Shown: positions 10,546 to 21,895, numbered from the stretch's first letter. The stretch is DNA of 64,000 bases from Forficula auricularia (GCA_024734495.1 JALMQS010000061.1:6811321-6875320), one strand, 5' to 3'. A program made the numbers and translations. The notes: generated by a model from the sequence alone, not told the origin.

Positions 10546-12560
10546 AAATAGAATTTAACTTTTTCAAGACTGCCATTACTATTATATATTATTGCTATTA
10601 CTAATATTACTTGTACTGCTGTCTGTGAATTTTTCTGCCAGGCTTAAGTAAGAAAGCTGAAACTTAACACAATAAGAATTGCTTAAAAATACAAGTCGTT
10701 GTGCCATATTTCATCTCATTAGCTAGAAATACTCAAGAGTTTCTCATGGATTTGATATTTTTCTAATTTTTCATTTGAAAAGAAAAGCCAAAATATTAGT
10801 AATGTGAATACAAACATATCTGTGCCAGAACTAATCTTCGAATTGAGATATCTAAAGTCTTGTTATCCATACATGCAAGCACAAAATGAAATTATGTTTG
10901 AAAATTACATTTTTCTAGTTTTCAGGAAAATTCTATACACGAATATGCAAAAAATGGAAAATTTTTTAGGTGAATAGCCTAATAAAAAAATAAATTCCAA
11001 AAATATAATATGTAATATTTAGAATTCCAGCCTCATAAATATGACTCTGACGAATTTTAAAGCTAAACGATCTCAACTAAATGAGAATATTTACATTAGA
11101 GAGAAGATTAATCTATTATTTATTCCTTATAATTTTAAACCTCTCTATTTTTTGTAAAACCAGGTTATTTTGATTGTAACTGTAATATATGATTATGTTA
11201 TCATTAAATGGCAGAAGCTTATATGTTTCATAAATAAATTGATGTTTGGCTATTAATAGGTATTTGATATTAATAAATATCACGTGACTAGTGATAATTA
11301 TTTTATCACCAAAATGCATTTCAGATCAATTCGCAAATAAATTTTAATCATTGTGTGAAACTACAAACGGTATGTCCATCAAACTATAGATAATTATAAG
11401 TCTTTAAATTTAAAACATTCGCATGAGGATGGTTAAAATAAAATTTGCTTTTAATCTACCGATGGCGTTATTAGAATTATCTTAGGCATTATTGAATTGA
11501 TTTGAAAAATTTATTTTTCCTTACTCATGTTTAAAATTGTCTGAAACGAAAAATCATTTTTAAACTTGGTTTTATTCCATATGTCAATGTGTCTTTTGTC
11601 GGCCTGGAATCCGATATACTAGTTAATCAAGAACAAAAAGACTAGAAAATGCCAAAATGTTTGTATGTTCAAAACAAAGAATTGATTAGATTTTGGGATT
11701 TCTTAAAAACATTCTGTTTAAAATGCAGAAAACTATATTTTCATATTAACTAGTTATAAATAATGATTTGACATTAGGCAAATAAGTTTGATTTAACAAA
11801 GTTATATAGTTTAAAACGTTCAGAGGCCATAAAATTGGAAAATAGGAAAAATAGTTTTCAGTTTTTTCTCCAATCATTGGAATTGAGTTTTCAATAAAAT
11901 ACACTACGAATTATTTGATGAGGAATTTCGGTAATTTGAACTGTTTTGTCGTGTATGGGTAATCCAAAATAAATACAGATTTGAGCCTTGAGAAAGCATG
12001 GCGTAACAAAAATCTTAAAAGTTCAGTAAATCTTGTTCCAAAACTCTTATAGAGAAGATCTCTTAATTTATAATTATTTACATTCATATGTCGAAATCAG
12101 AGAAAGGCACTAAAGATTAGTTTTGAACCGAGGTATTTAACAAGATATTTTAAATGGGCTTAAAATTTCTGAACAACACATAAAAAATAAGACCACCAAC
12201 AGGAAAATTTGTCCCTGGAGAATCATATATTTCACAAAAAGATTAATATATTCGTGTGCGCTTATATCAGATCTGAAATGTCAGTTCGTCTGACAAAGAG
12301 ATCTTTAAAGAAAACATCTATCAAAAATGCCTTATGTGCCTAGACTGTTAATATAGTTTTAAGTTATGGAGCTTGGTTTGTTCATTTTGAATATATATAT
12401 AATTCATATTACGGTAAAAAAAAATTGGAGAAAAAAGCGAACAAATTTTTTGGAAATTTTTTGTTAAGGAACGTTTCGAGTCAGAATGTTGAAATTTTCT
12501 TCAAGGTCCAGTTGATTAATACAAACATATGTTCCAAATTTCAGCTCAAGAACTACATTT
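10546..12560. other. No recognised feature
   Basis: AT-rich, apparently single-copy within the window. A weak hammerhead-like string on the minus strand near 12470-12500 (CGAAACGTT) lacks a paired stem II and was not called. Confidence 0.4.
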
Positions 12561-12568
12561 ATTATTTC

Positions 12569-12983
12569 AGAGGGGTGAACCGCGACCTAATATGCTGTAC
12601 AACTACTTCCACTTGTACTTCCAAATATTTCCAAGTACTTCCAAATATTTCCAATTAATTCCCAATATTTTCAAGAAATTCCAAATATTTCCAAGTACTT
12701 CCAAATATTTCCAAGCACTTCCAAATATTCCCAAGTACTTTCAAATATTCCCAAGTACTTCCAAATATTTCCAAGTACCTACTTCCAAATATTTCCAAGC
12801 ACTTCCAAATATTCCCAAGTACTTTCAAATATTCCCAAGTACTTCCAAATATTTCCAAGTACCTACTTTCAAATATTTCCAAGCACTTCCAAATATTTCC
12901 AAGTACTTCCAAATATTTCCAATTACTTCCAAAATACTTCCAAAGAGGTGTACACCTACTTCCAATCGCGGATCACCACTCGG
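12569..12983. mobile_element. hAT-type MITE with expanded interior (copy 1)
   Basis: Ends are imperfect inverted repeats: agaggggtgaaccgcga on the left, tcgcggatcaccactcgg on the right. They are flanked by ttatttc direct repeats at 12562-12568 and 12984-12990 (eight bases if one mismatch is allowed), matching the 8-bp duplications of hAT elements. The right 50 bases match the left end of the short copy at 25601-25731, including aggtgtacacc. The interior is almost wholly a minisatellite. No transposase is present, so it is non-autonomous. Confidence 0.72.
12606..12945. repeat. 10/20-bp minisatellite with 84-bp higher-order unit
   Basis: Tandem repeats of acttccaaatatttccaagt, itself two related 10-base halves. 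Within the array an 84-base block (four 20-mers plus four bases, marked by acct) is duplicated at about 12780 and 12864. Open frames across it on both strands are repeat artefacts. It lies wholly inside the MITE at 12569-12983. Confidence 0.9.
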
Positions 12984-12990
12984 TTATTTC

Positions 12991-15147
12991 TATATCCATA
13001 ATACAAGCACGGCTCAAGATCCTGAGTCTCATTTTCGATGGCTCATTAGCTACAACCACACTTAAGAGATTCCTACCATATATAATTATTGGCTTTTCCT
13101 CTCGTTTTCTTCATTTTTCATTTGAAATTTATGAAAATAGGAGGCCCAAAATAATCACTTTTTTGAACGACACAAGAGAGAGAAAAATCATGAATAAAAA
13201 TGATCAGACAATTCTAAATTACCTCTCAGGAAAACGGTGTTGATTTTAAGTGAAACATTAATAAATAAAAGCAAATATATAAAAAAATATTTATATAGGT
13301 ATATAAATCTGGGGTTTCACAGGAATATTCGAAGCATAAAAAACAATCGAGTTAAATTCATATTTAGGTCAGCTCAGTAATTTTAGCCAGGAAGATAGGA
13401 AATTAGAAAAATAGTAAATTATATAGAATTTTAATTTAATTTTAATTTTTTATTGACACACATAAACTTTTTAAGAGTCTGGAAGATGGAAATAAAAAAA
13501 TGTAATATAGTCTGGAAAAATAAAATAAAAATCTATATAAATAACTAAATAGTTTTTTAATGCCATTTTTTCATTTGCCATTATATAATAATGTTCTTTA
13601 TTTTTGAAAAATTTTAGGGTAAATTAAAAATATAATGCAAAGAAAGACTCTCCAAAAATAAATTCGTTTTATTTTTATATCTTAATGTGAAACCTACCAA
13701 GTATTTTTTATCCAATAATTTTAAAAAATGTTTCACCAAGTGCTAACACGAAATTCCTTAAAAACTATCAAAGAATGAGTATCTATTTGAGAAAGAAAGA
13801 TCGAATTTTTCCTCAAAATCAAATTGCGATATTTAATCAATTTATTAACGAAAATGAATTTAGGTTGAATCAAAGATTTTAATAGATGTTTACCATATAT
13901 TGTAGGAGGGTCCTGCCCTTTCAGGAGTTTGCTTTCTGGGCAACTAGTCAGACCCGTAGAAATTTAAGTGTTTGTAAAGAAATTATTAAAAAGAAGAATT
14001 TCTCCAGACCTTGTTTATGGATTATTTAGACTGGACCAAAATCATTTCGCTATTAATTTTGAGTCTTCCAAAATCCCCTGTATCCAATAAAGATATAGAC
14101 ATTGTTGGATCAAAGGGAATAGATCCATTTATATAAAACGAAATTCTGAAAAGGATTCAATTTCAAGTTGAATGGATCAGATTAAAAGAGAAAGGTCACT
14201 GGCAAAAGGTTATAGAAGGGATTACGGCTGAAATTAAGATCGAGATAAATATTCTACAATGGAGAATATTCCGACAAGCGTTTCTTGCTCTTATCTTAAT
14301 TAATACTCAAAGATAAAACGAACGGAATTCTGGATTCTCATTAAGTATATATATTTTATTACATGAATTAGAATTAAAGGGAGAGAGTTTAGAAATATGG
14401 GGTGTAGCAGGAATAACTAGCTGCAGGTTTCGAAAAGTAATTAAAAAATACATCAAAGATACTATGAAAAATTTTATTTATAACAATCAGATTAATTGTA
14501 AAACAAAATTTTGAATTTTTTAATTACATTTCAAATTCGAGAGTTTACTTCATAAACGCCATGTATTAAAAAGATAAATTATTAAAACGAATTATAACCA
14601 AAAAATAATTATATTTTAATGAGTAGTATTTTACATAAATTATAAACAGTATTTTTTTCTTAAATTTGTTTAACGGATGGTTGTATACTCATTACTCATA
14701 CTTTATGATGATGATGATGGTAAATAGTTTTTATGTTAAATAGGTACGACAAAAAAAAGTTTATCACAGTCTTTTAATTAAATCTATGAAAAAAGTAATA
14801 TATGAAATAAATGAACAAATCTATTAAGATTTCGAATACCAAGATCGATTTTCGGGATCTCAAAAGTAATTAATATAATTTTATAAAAGAAAATAAGTTT
14901 TGAAGAATTTCTATTTTTTGCTCTTTTTGGGGCATTTATGAAATAATATATGAATTAAAAAATAGTACCTACATATATTACCAAAGTTTCGAATTTCAAG
15001 ACAGCATTTCGATATCTTAATCAGATTATGCAAGCTTTAATTTTAGTTAAAGATCATTGAAGGAAGAAAAGTGAAATTTTCAAGACTCGGTACGCTTGTC
15101 GCAAATTTGATAATTTTTAACCTTCAATAAATTCAATCACAAAAATA
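12991..15147. other. No recognised feature
   Basis: AT-rich DNA. The string gggtcctgccctttcaggag near 13906 faintly recalls the SINE-like ends at 1-173. A short ATG/GAT run (gatgatgatgatgg) lies at 14706. I see no gene or clear element. Confidence 0.4.
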
Positions 15148-15149
15148 TA

Positions 15150-15706
15150 GGGTCTTTCAAAAGTCTAGATGGTTTTTACAAATAAAACATGTAAATACTT
15201 TGATTTTTCTGATGTTTTTTATTTTTATTAAAATATGGCTCTTAATAATTATATCTGAAAAATAACATCATTTAAATGACCACCACGAGCAAGTCTACAG
15301 GCTCTCATACGAACACCAAAATTTTGAAGGACGCGTTCACAAATTTCAGCATCAAGTTTATCAATTTCGACCCGAATGTTGTTTTTCAGCTGTGCAATTA
15401 CTTTTGGCTTATTCACATAGACTTTACTTTTCAAAAACCTTAAAGGCAGTAATCTAATGTGGTTAAATCGCACGAAAGGTGGTCATTTTAGGTCACCATT
15501 AAGAGAAATTAATCGGTCTGGGAATTTAGACCGCAATAGCTCAATGTAACTTTAATAACTTTAATGCCTTGTTCTAGCGTGTAACTTATCCATGGTTAAA
15601 ATTGTACATGTGTCCACTTCACAAATATCAAAGATGAAATAAAAAGAAGGTATCGTTCAGAAATTATTTACTACTGACATCTAGGCGCGACTTTTGAAAG
15701 ACCCTT
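15150..15706 (-). mobile_element. Internally deleted mariner-like element
   Basis: Terminal inverted repeats start gggtctttcaaaagtc on both ends (15150 and about 15704), with TA at or near each border, as for Tc1/mariner elements. The interior on the minus strand holds N- and C-terminal scraps of transposase with the middle missing. At about 556 bp it is less than half a full element. It is not mobile on its own. Confidence 0.78.
15249..15596 (-). pseudogene. Mariner-type transposase, deleted
   Basis: The C-terminal part (15249-15473) reads KSKVYVNKPKVIAQLK and ends GGHLNDVIFQI, the usual end of mariner-family DDE transposases. Just upstream, FPDRLISLNGDLK leads to the conserved WPP, but its tryptophan codon is TGA (15483-15485), a stop. 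A further-upstream frame gives YTLEQGIKVIK, like the N-terminal helix-turn-helix. The catalytic core between these is gone, and the DLTPLDFFLWG-type segment is shifted out of frame. What is seen fits an IS630/Tc1/mariner protein; the exact clade is open. Confidence 0.75.
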
Positions 15707-16437
15707 TATAAGCTATAACATTATGTATTTTATATCCAGATTCAGATCTTTTAAAATTATCAATAAACAAATGTCGATTCCTGTTATTCTTGGTAGAATT
15801 ATAAAAAATAAGTAATACTTATATAATGAAATCTATATCCATCGAGCAGTCGTTTTGATTCCCCGAATGTTTTAATTATAGATCTATGTGAACAGAGAAT
15901 ACTTGATATCTAATTATGAAATTCCATCCGACCTTGCTAATCAGATTGAATGACGTCTTCGCTCACCACAAACAGAGAACGAAAGTGACTTCAGAAAAAG
16001 TAAGTATTATACTATCATTTAGAATCGAATGCACGCAAAATAGAAAGAGAAAGTGAAGCAAAGCCAGAAGCCCCTTTTATTCAGTTATACAATGAATTCT
16101 AAGGAAATGGAAACATTTCAAAGAAGAAACCTCCCCTTCTCTGCGAGTATATACATCGGAACTCAGTTACTATTATTGAATTTGGGCCAATTGTAGTAGC
16201 TTTAGGGAGTGGCTGAAATATTCTACGTGTTTTGTATTATTTTGTTTAGGAAGGTTTTGTCGGGTGAAAATAGAAAATTACTTTAAATTACCTTTTGGAA
16301 ACAATAAACATTTCAATCCCTAATTTCATAACAAAAGTGATGACAGATGGAGAGACAAAAAATCGACATAAGAGTTTCTGGATAAATTGCTTTAATTATT
16401 TATTAAAACATGATGTGTCATGAAATAAAATATATTT
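15707..16437. other. No recognised feature
   Basis: AT-rich sequence with scattered short frames. No repeat partner was noticed inside the window. Confidence 0.4.
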
Positions 16438-16612
16438 TAAAAAAACTAAAAAACATGCTTCTAAAAAGTACAAAATAATGTAATACTTAATCAAAAAGAT
16501 TGGGGAGCAGAAGCTTGTAGTTTTAATTAATTTCGACAAAGTGCCCCAGGATATTTGATTAAGTATTACAATATTTTGTACTTTTTTTAGAAGCATGTTT
16601 TTTAGTTTTTTG
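16438..16612. mobile_element. Foldback MITE
   Basis: Arms 16438-16497 and 16553-16612 are reverse complements (share aaacatgcttctaaaaa and tgtaatacttaatcaaa) around a 55-base loop. The 66-codon open frame across it is an arm artefact. Confidence 0.65.
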
Positions 16613-16766
16613 AAGCTTTGCTTCTTAAAGGGCGCTGGACAAGGCCTAAATTACAATGTATACATTAATTCATAAAAAATAATTGGTTTAATAATCTATG
16701 AAATTATATGTTATCTTTAATTATAAATGTATGAAATTATTATATTATTACAACTTTTAATAGTTC

Positions 16767-17637
16767 ATCGTATGTTTCCTACATTTGATTCAATCGCGAA
16801 TCAAATGTAGGTGATTTTGTCAAATATTGAGTGAAAATAATATCTGAACTTATATATTTCTAACTTGAAATAATGATGTTAAATAAATTTATAATTTTTC
16901 TCATTAATATATCAAAGAATAATTGACATATTAACGAGAAATGTTTTGATCGCGCTTTTTTGAAAAGATATATATCACGTTTCAAAAAAGCGCGATCAAA
17001 ACAATTTCTCGTTAATATGTCAATTATTCTTTGACATATTAATGAGAAAAATTATAAATTTATTTAACATCATTATTTCAAGTTAGAAATATATAAATTA
17101 AGATATTATTTTCACTCTATATTTGACAAAAATCACCTACATTTGATTCGCGATTAAATCAAATGTAGGAAACACGATTAATTAATGGCAAGCAACTAAC
17201 ATACATGCTAATAGATCGGGCGCCCTGGACTGGGGGATTTAATATATAACATCTTAGATTTCAAATTCATTTGGTGATTCAATTGTTGTAATTAATTTGT
17301 ATTGATGTTTATTAATGTATTGTAGCGAGATTGTATTGATGTTTGGAGGACCTAGCCACCGAGGACTTATGCCTCTAAGCAGGTCTTGGAATAAAGATTT
17401 ATTTATTTATTTATTATTATCCATCCGTGTTGTCATACGCAAAATGACGTTGGAGTGTAGCTAAATGGATCATATATTTTTCTCTCTTGGTCCAGACTTA
17501 AGACTCCGAAGACTCGAATAGCTTCAGCCGCAGTAGTCTCGTGATATATATCTTTTTCAAAAAAGCGCGATCAAAACATTTCTCGTTAATATGTCAATTA
17601 TTCTTTGATATATTAATGAGAAAAATTATAATTTTTT
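16767..17637. mobile_element. Modular foldback element with long direct-repeat flanks
   Basis: Flanked by ttttaatagttc at 16755-16766 and 17638-17649 (11-12 bp, one border inside a T run). Modules in order: hairpin arm with cctacatttgattc; a B block; a C block with aattgacatattaacgag; then C', B', A' as a palindrome centred near 16975; then a D block (ggcaagcaactaacatacat ... gtctcgtgatatat); and a further C' copy. The relative at 41812-42300 has only A-A', D and C. Long target duplications suggest a Mutator-like or foldback origin, but this is inference. No coding capacity. Confidence 0.7.
17279..17420 (+). mobile_element. LINE 3' tail nested in foldback
   Basis: The D block of the relative at 42 kb runs straight from ggtgat to ccatccg; here about 142 bases interrupt it. 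The insert ends with ggtcttggaataaagattta and then ATTT repeats, that is, a polyadenylation signal followed by a simple-repeat tail, as in non-LTR retrotransposon ends. It is a 5'-truncated copy without coding DNA. Confidence 0.65.
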
Positions 17638-18398
17638 TTTTAATAGTTCGTTATTACATCTTATAATAGTTCGTTCTTAATTCTCTATGTATTTCTTTTT
17701 CTGTATTGTTTTTAAAAAAATTGTTAAGATTTTAAGGTAAAAAGTGAAACTAAAAATCACATTAGCATGAGAAAATTTATAATGAAATGTGAAATTGAAT
17801 AAAAATTATTTTTATAAAAAACGTAAAAATCCATTTTACAATATTTAATAACTTGTTTCAACTAGCACAAGAGGTTTAGGATGTGTTTTAAATGTAGGGT
17901 AGATTGGGGTGAGACGCCGTATTGTACTAGATGCCGTATCACGTGGTTCACTCATGTGGGGGAAATAAGCTTGCCATTAAGTTGGAATGAAGGCGCGTGC
18001 CCAATGAGAGTATACAAATAGTTTTGTTGATTAATCACAGTTTTAAGTGGTGTTTTTAAATGATTTTGTCATCCCGATTGCTCTGGTAAGTACCCGAAAT
18101 CATATCCAAACATACTTTACTTAGTCATATTAGCCGTAGTTTTGATAGAAGAGAAATAACTCGGTTAGTTTTAGTGAGTTTGAAGTGTGGGCTTTGTATT
18201 AGTCGCGTAATGACCCCCGCCTGTCACTGCTCCGCGATGCTAGGGGGCCGGAGTCTTCTCCAATGCTTTGGGGGAAGACGACGAACATTTTTTGGGGGTA
18301 AGATGCCGTAGTTTTCGCGTTGGTGTAAGATGCTGGTTTGTATTACTATACATTTAAAATTAATTTTTGGAAACTAATCCGATGGTTTCTTTCCAGAA

Positions 18399-18488
18399 AT
18401 GCCGCGGACATACATAAGAAAGTCTATTCGAGGATCATGGAAAGAAAATGATATCCAAAAAGCTTTCAAAAGCGGAAATATTACTTAA
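18399..18488 (+). pseudogene. Pogo-type transposase N-terminal remnant
   Basis: A 29-codon frame begins MPRTYIRKSIRGSWKEN and stops at TAA (18486-18488). The MPRxYxRKxxRGSW start followed by a helix is typical of transposases of the pogo/Tigger/CENP-B group, where it opens the DNA-binding helix-turn-helix. An acceptor-like ttctttccag lies just before the ATG. The helix-turn-helix is cut short and no DDE domain follows within the element, so it cannot make an enzyme. Recognition is from family knowledge of this motif; a profile search would settle it. Confidence 0.65.
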
Positions 18489-18769
18489 AAGGAAAAAGGA
18501 ATATTTAAAAAAAAAATAAAAAGTAATGTTATTTGGATGTAGGTACAATTGGTAGATGTAACATGATCATTAATGTATTTCATTTTTTTGGAATTGATTT
18601 AATAACACTGTGCATTGATTCCCCATAAGGCATCTTACCCCAAAGGTATCGGTCATCTTACCACATGATTGGGGTAAGATGTCGAAATGCAAAGGTTTAC
18701 AAATTATTTTTTTTAGGTAAAAAGTAGTATTTCAAAGCGAAATTTATTTTTTTATTAATTACAAAAGTA

Positions 18770-19027
18770 CATATGTGCCCATAATTATGAAAGTGGTCTA
18801 AGTCATTGATTGTTAGTTTCGAGATATTTAAAGTTTTATAAAATAAACAAGATTCGAATTCTGTATAATGAGACAACCAGAAATTCAGTTAACGGTTCAA
18901 TTTTATGCAATTTTTCAAAACCGACATCTTATTACTGTACTTTTTAAATGGATGTAACATAAAATATGAAAAAACTAATTTTTTAATTTTTTTGACTTAG
19001 TCCACTTTCATAATTATGGGCACATAT
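18770..19027. mobile_element. TIR MITE nested in pogo element
   Basis: A 36-base inverted repeat (catatgtgcccataattatg onward to ctaagtca) lies at 18770-18808 and 18991-19027. Both borders touch TA. It has no coding DNA and lies wholly inside the pogo-type element. Confidence 0.62.
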
Positions 19028-19115
19028 ATTGTTTATAAAATGGTTGGTTAAAAATAAAACCAATGTGCTATTTTATATAAAATAAAGTTAAAAACTACGG
19101 GCTCTTCCCCCAATC

Positions 19116-20021
19116 TACTATAATTCGAAATTGTTTATTGACAATATATTCGAAGTGTTTTTAAGGATTTAATTTCAGAAAAGGTTGGTATGATGCAGTT
19201 TTACTCCCAGAAGAGTATCAACGTTGATTTTCAATAGTATTATTATTAACAAGATAGAAGATATTCGTGTATTGTCAAAAGTTATTCCAAAACCTTTGTT
19301 GATATTTTGCCATTTTCAAGATTCCTTCTTTCTCGTAAGATGAGTTAGACAAATATATATGTAATGTACCATAGGCTTAATAAAGTTGAAAGAGAAAATG
19401 GAGGTAAGGAGAAGAAGGGATAAGGGAATAAGGAGGGAAAGAGACAGGAATAGCTCCCCTGGGATGGAACAGGAGAGAGAGAGAGAGAGAGAGAGAATTG
19501 AACCCACCCACCTAGGACTGCGGCTACAGAGAGCCAGAGAGCAGCACCCTGGGGCCAACTTAATCCAGTTAGTGGAAACTCAGACAAGGCTAGATACAAC
19601 ACTACAACAACAGTGACCATCTTGCTTACATCGTATTTCGATTAAAGAGGACAGCCTCTTCATGCCATTGTACTTTACTTCCTTTTTATTTTATTAAATT
19701 TTTGAAAATTACAGAAAGTCAATTAACCGTTTAATGATGTATGACATCCTTTTCGATATTTCGAGAAATTATTTATAAAGATAGACACTTCCATTTGCAA
19801 AACTTGAAAAGATTTCATTAAATAGAGTATACAGACTATATTATTTTTTTATCCACGTGAAACCTTATGAAAAGTTGATGTAGATATAAATATAGATTTG
19901 TCTCCAAAATACTTAAGAAAAATATCAAAAAATAATAGCTTTAGATTTTTTTCCCTGGATTCTGGCATTAAAAAATTAAGCCAATTTTATTTTGTTTATA
20001 TTTTTCCCCTAACTAAAGAAT
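19116..20021. other. Mostly anonymous; (GA)n microsatellite at 19471-19496
   Basis: AT-rich except 19386-19620, which has purine-rich DNA, a GA microsatellite, and then attgaacccacccaccta, a B-box-like string on the minus strand that may be another old SINE. The overlapping open frames on both strands are low-complexity and not supported as genes. Confidence 0.4.
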
Positions 20022-20290
20022 ATATAGATAATAAGTAAAAATATATTTTTCTAGGTGGGTTTCACAAATAAAAACAAATATATGTTTTGAGTTTTTATCT
20101 CGATATATATTTCGGGTTATGAGCCCATCAAATATATATCGAGATAAAAACTCAAAACATATATTTGTTTTTATTTGTGAAACCCATCGGGTTATGAGCC
20201 CATCAAATATATATCGAGATAAAAACTCAAAACATATATTTGTTTTTATTTGTGAAACCCACCTAGAAATTTTTTTTACTTATTATCTAT
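20022..20290. mobile_element. Foldback element with 75-bp tandem duplication
   Basis: Left arm 20022-20110 (agataataagtaaaaatata then ctaggtgggtttcacaaata) is complementary to the right arm ending at 20289. The segment 20112-20186, starting tcgggttatgagcccatc, is repeated exactly at 20187-20261. The centre ggg-ctcataa-ccc plus GAAA resembles stem II of the hammerhead-like motif at 38930-38967, whose element also ends in acctaggt-type arms, but the CTGA box is missing here. Confidence 0.7.
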
Positions 20291-20347
20291 TAAAAATGTT
20301 TCACCTAGAATCGACACCAAATTCTTTAAAGAATATATACTCTTTAG

Positions 20348-20640
20348 AGGCGACTGTGGGTCAGTGGTTAGAGTGTCGGGCCGCTGGCCTGAAATACGCT
20401 GGTTCGAGACCGAGTCTCGGCAGATATTTGCAGTCGCCTCCTCTTGGAAAGCAATGGCAACCTACCAAGAGTATAATTGTCTAGTAACCTCTCCAAACTA
20501 GCCGTTCGGGACCGGCGTTAAAAAGTAGGTTCCGTATATCTGTGTAAAAACAGCTAAACACACTCAGCACAGGTATATGTGGAGAGGATCCAAAACGTCA
20601 AGGAGACCTGATATGGCAATTAAAGAAGATAATCTTTAAA
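20348..20640 (+). mobile_element. tRNA-derived SINE
   Basis: A-box-like gtgggtcagtggttagagtg at 20356-20375 and B-box GGTTCGAGACC at 20401-20411 have the spacing of an internal RNA polymerase III promoter. The body continues with gcaatggcaacctaccaaga and cgttcgggaccgg, SINE-like GC-rich text unlike its flanks. The 3' limit is uncertain, and no clear tail or duplication was found. Promoter boxes look good, so it could once have been transcribed. Confidence 0.65.
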
Positions 20641-21100
20641 TATAATAGTAATTCAAAAAGATAAAAAAATACTAGTATTAAAATGTTTTTTTTAATTGAA
20701 GAGAAATTTCTATGTCTGTATAAAATCTTACTAATAATATTCAAATTAAGGGGACTAAGTCCAACGTTAAGGTGCACTTTTCCTTTAAGCGATTAATCCA
20801 TATACGTATTATAAAATGAAATTTTTGGTTTTTACTTTAGCGAAAATTCGCAGTCAAAAATTTTGTGATTATTAACAAAAATTGGGTAGAGTTTTATTTA
20901 AGTAAATACTATAATTAGTCTTGTCATATGATCATTCTTTTTTTATATAAATTGATCATTGTTCGGAACAAAAAATAATCATATTCATTGAGGTATGTAA
21001 CATGTAATCTTGTTTGTTGATTTAGTTATAGAAAAAAGAAAGGAAGGGAAAAAATGATGTGACTTGTTGATTTCTCTGTAACTCTGTTTTTTGAATATTT
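20641..21100. other. No recognised feature
   Basis: AT-rich spacer; nothing seen. Confidence 0.4.
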
Positions 21101-21109
21101 TTTAGGCGG

Positions 21110-21142
21110 CTGATGAAGCCAAAATAAAGTTGGCGAAACGTC
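21110..21142 (+). ncRNA. Hammerhead-like ribozyme motif (solo)
   Basis: CTGATGA, extra A, stem II GCCA/TGGC around a 9-base loop, GAAA, C, GTC. Stem II matches that at 3722-3753, so the two belong to one family. The base before the core (G) does not pair with the first base after GTC (G), so stem I is weak. No inverted partner is seen nearby. Confidence 0.55.
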
Positions 21143-21224
21143 GCAAAAATCAATGACAATTTTTTGATTTACACCTTCCTGTCCAAATACCTGCAAACGT
21201 ACTTGATTAATGGGTAGAGTATCA

Positions 21225-21895
21225 GTGACGGTTGGTAACTTTTCAACCAGGGGATGCTGTCCAAAAACCCTTCATTTTTAGAAATTTTATTTTAATTTTC
21301 TCTTTTTTTTCGCCTATTTCGTTATTTTTCAAATTCAACATTAGATTTTTTAAATTATATTTGGGGGCCTTCGTCCCAAAAGGATACCTACTGCTTTGTG
21401 TGAGTGAGTATACGAGTCAGAAATTAATTCTTGTTACTTAAACTCAACAGTCCTTGAGATGGAAATCGCCCATATTCTACAATGAATCAGCCTGTCCTTA
21501 AAGAAAATCTTAAATTTCTCCTAATTCTATTGCTATAAGCAAGCTATGACTTGTCTATAGAACTCTTAGTTATTTCCGATCTTATATATTGAGAGTTCTT
21601 AGAAATGGATTAGTCCAAAGATTCCCGAATCATCTTTAATTATTCCTTTTTTGTATTATTTCTATTTAAATAGTTCCTCAGGGAGAATAATTTTTATTCG
21701 ACTAAAACTTGTCTGGACTTGTCTTTGACATGCTTGAACTGGAAGATAAAATCATTCATTTTAATTTCCCCTTGAAAGAATGCAACAATTTTATTTCATT
21801 TCGAGAACCAATAAACTTTTCAAAACAAAAAATGTTTTTTATAGAAATATTTGAATAACCTATAAAATTTGAAAATTTAAAGATCCTCCTGACAT
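21225..21895 (+). repeat. 700-bp dispersed repeat, copy 1
   Basis: Matches the reverse complement of 47525-48155 over most of its length. Shared text includes caaccaggggatgctgt, tattgagagttcttag and gaaccaata. It has no coding frame and no clear terminal structure; it may be an LTR or a LINE 3' region. The 47.6-kb copy has about 45 extra bases in the middle. Confidence 0.7.

Larger units (their letters stand above)
17902..19115 (+). mobile_element. Pogo/Tigger-type DNA transposon, deleted
   Basis: Ends gattggggtgag and its near complement (ttcccccaatc) are each bordered by TA (17900-17901, 19116-19117), the Tc1/mariner/pogo target. Repeats of ggggtaagatgcc lie inside. At 18399 begins a short frame like the N-terminus of pogo-group transposases. 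The rest of the transposase is missing, and another TIR element sits near the 3' end. Confidence 0.72.

Noticed and set aside
12465..12505. Hammerhead-like CGAAACGTT on the minus strand with TTGAAGA upstream
   Set aside because: Core C is T and the intervening sequence does not form a paired stem II.
12600..12950. CRISPR-like regular repeats
   Set aside because: Eukaryotic minisatellite with no unique spacers.
12529..13065. 178-codon frame resembling a repetitive structural protein
   Set aside because: It is a translation of the 20-bp minisatellite inside a MITE; the antisense frame is equally open.
20348..20425. Functional tRNA gene
   Set aside because: A and B boxes are good but acceptor and anticodon stems do not close; SINE body follows.
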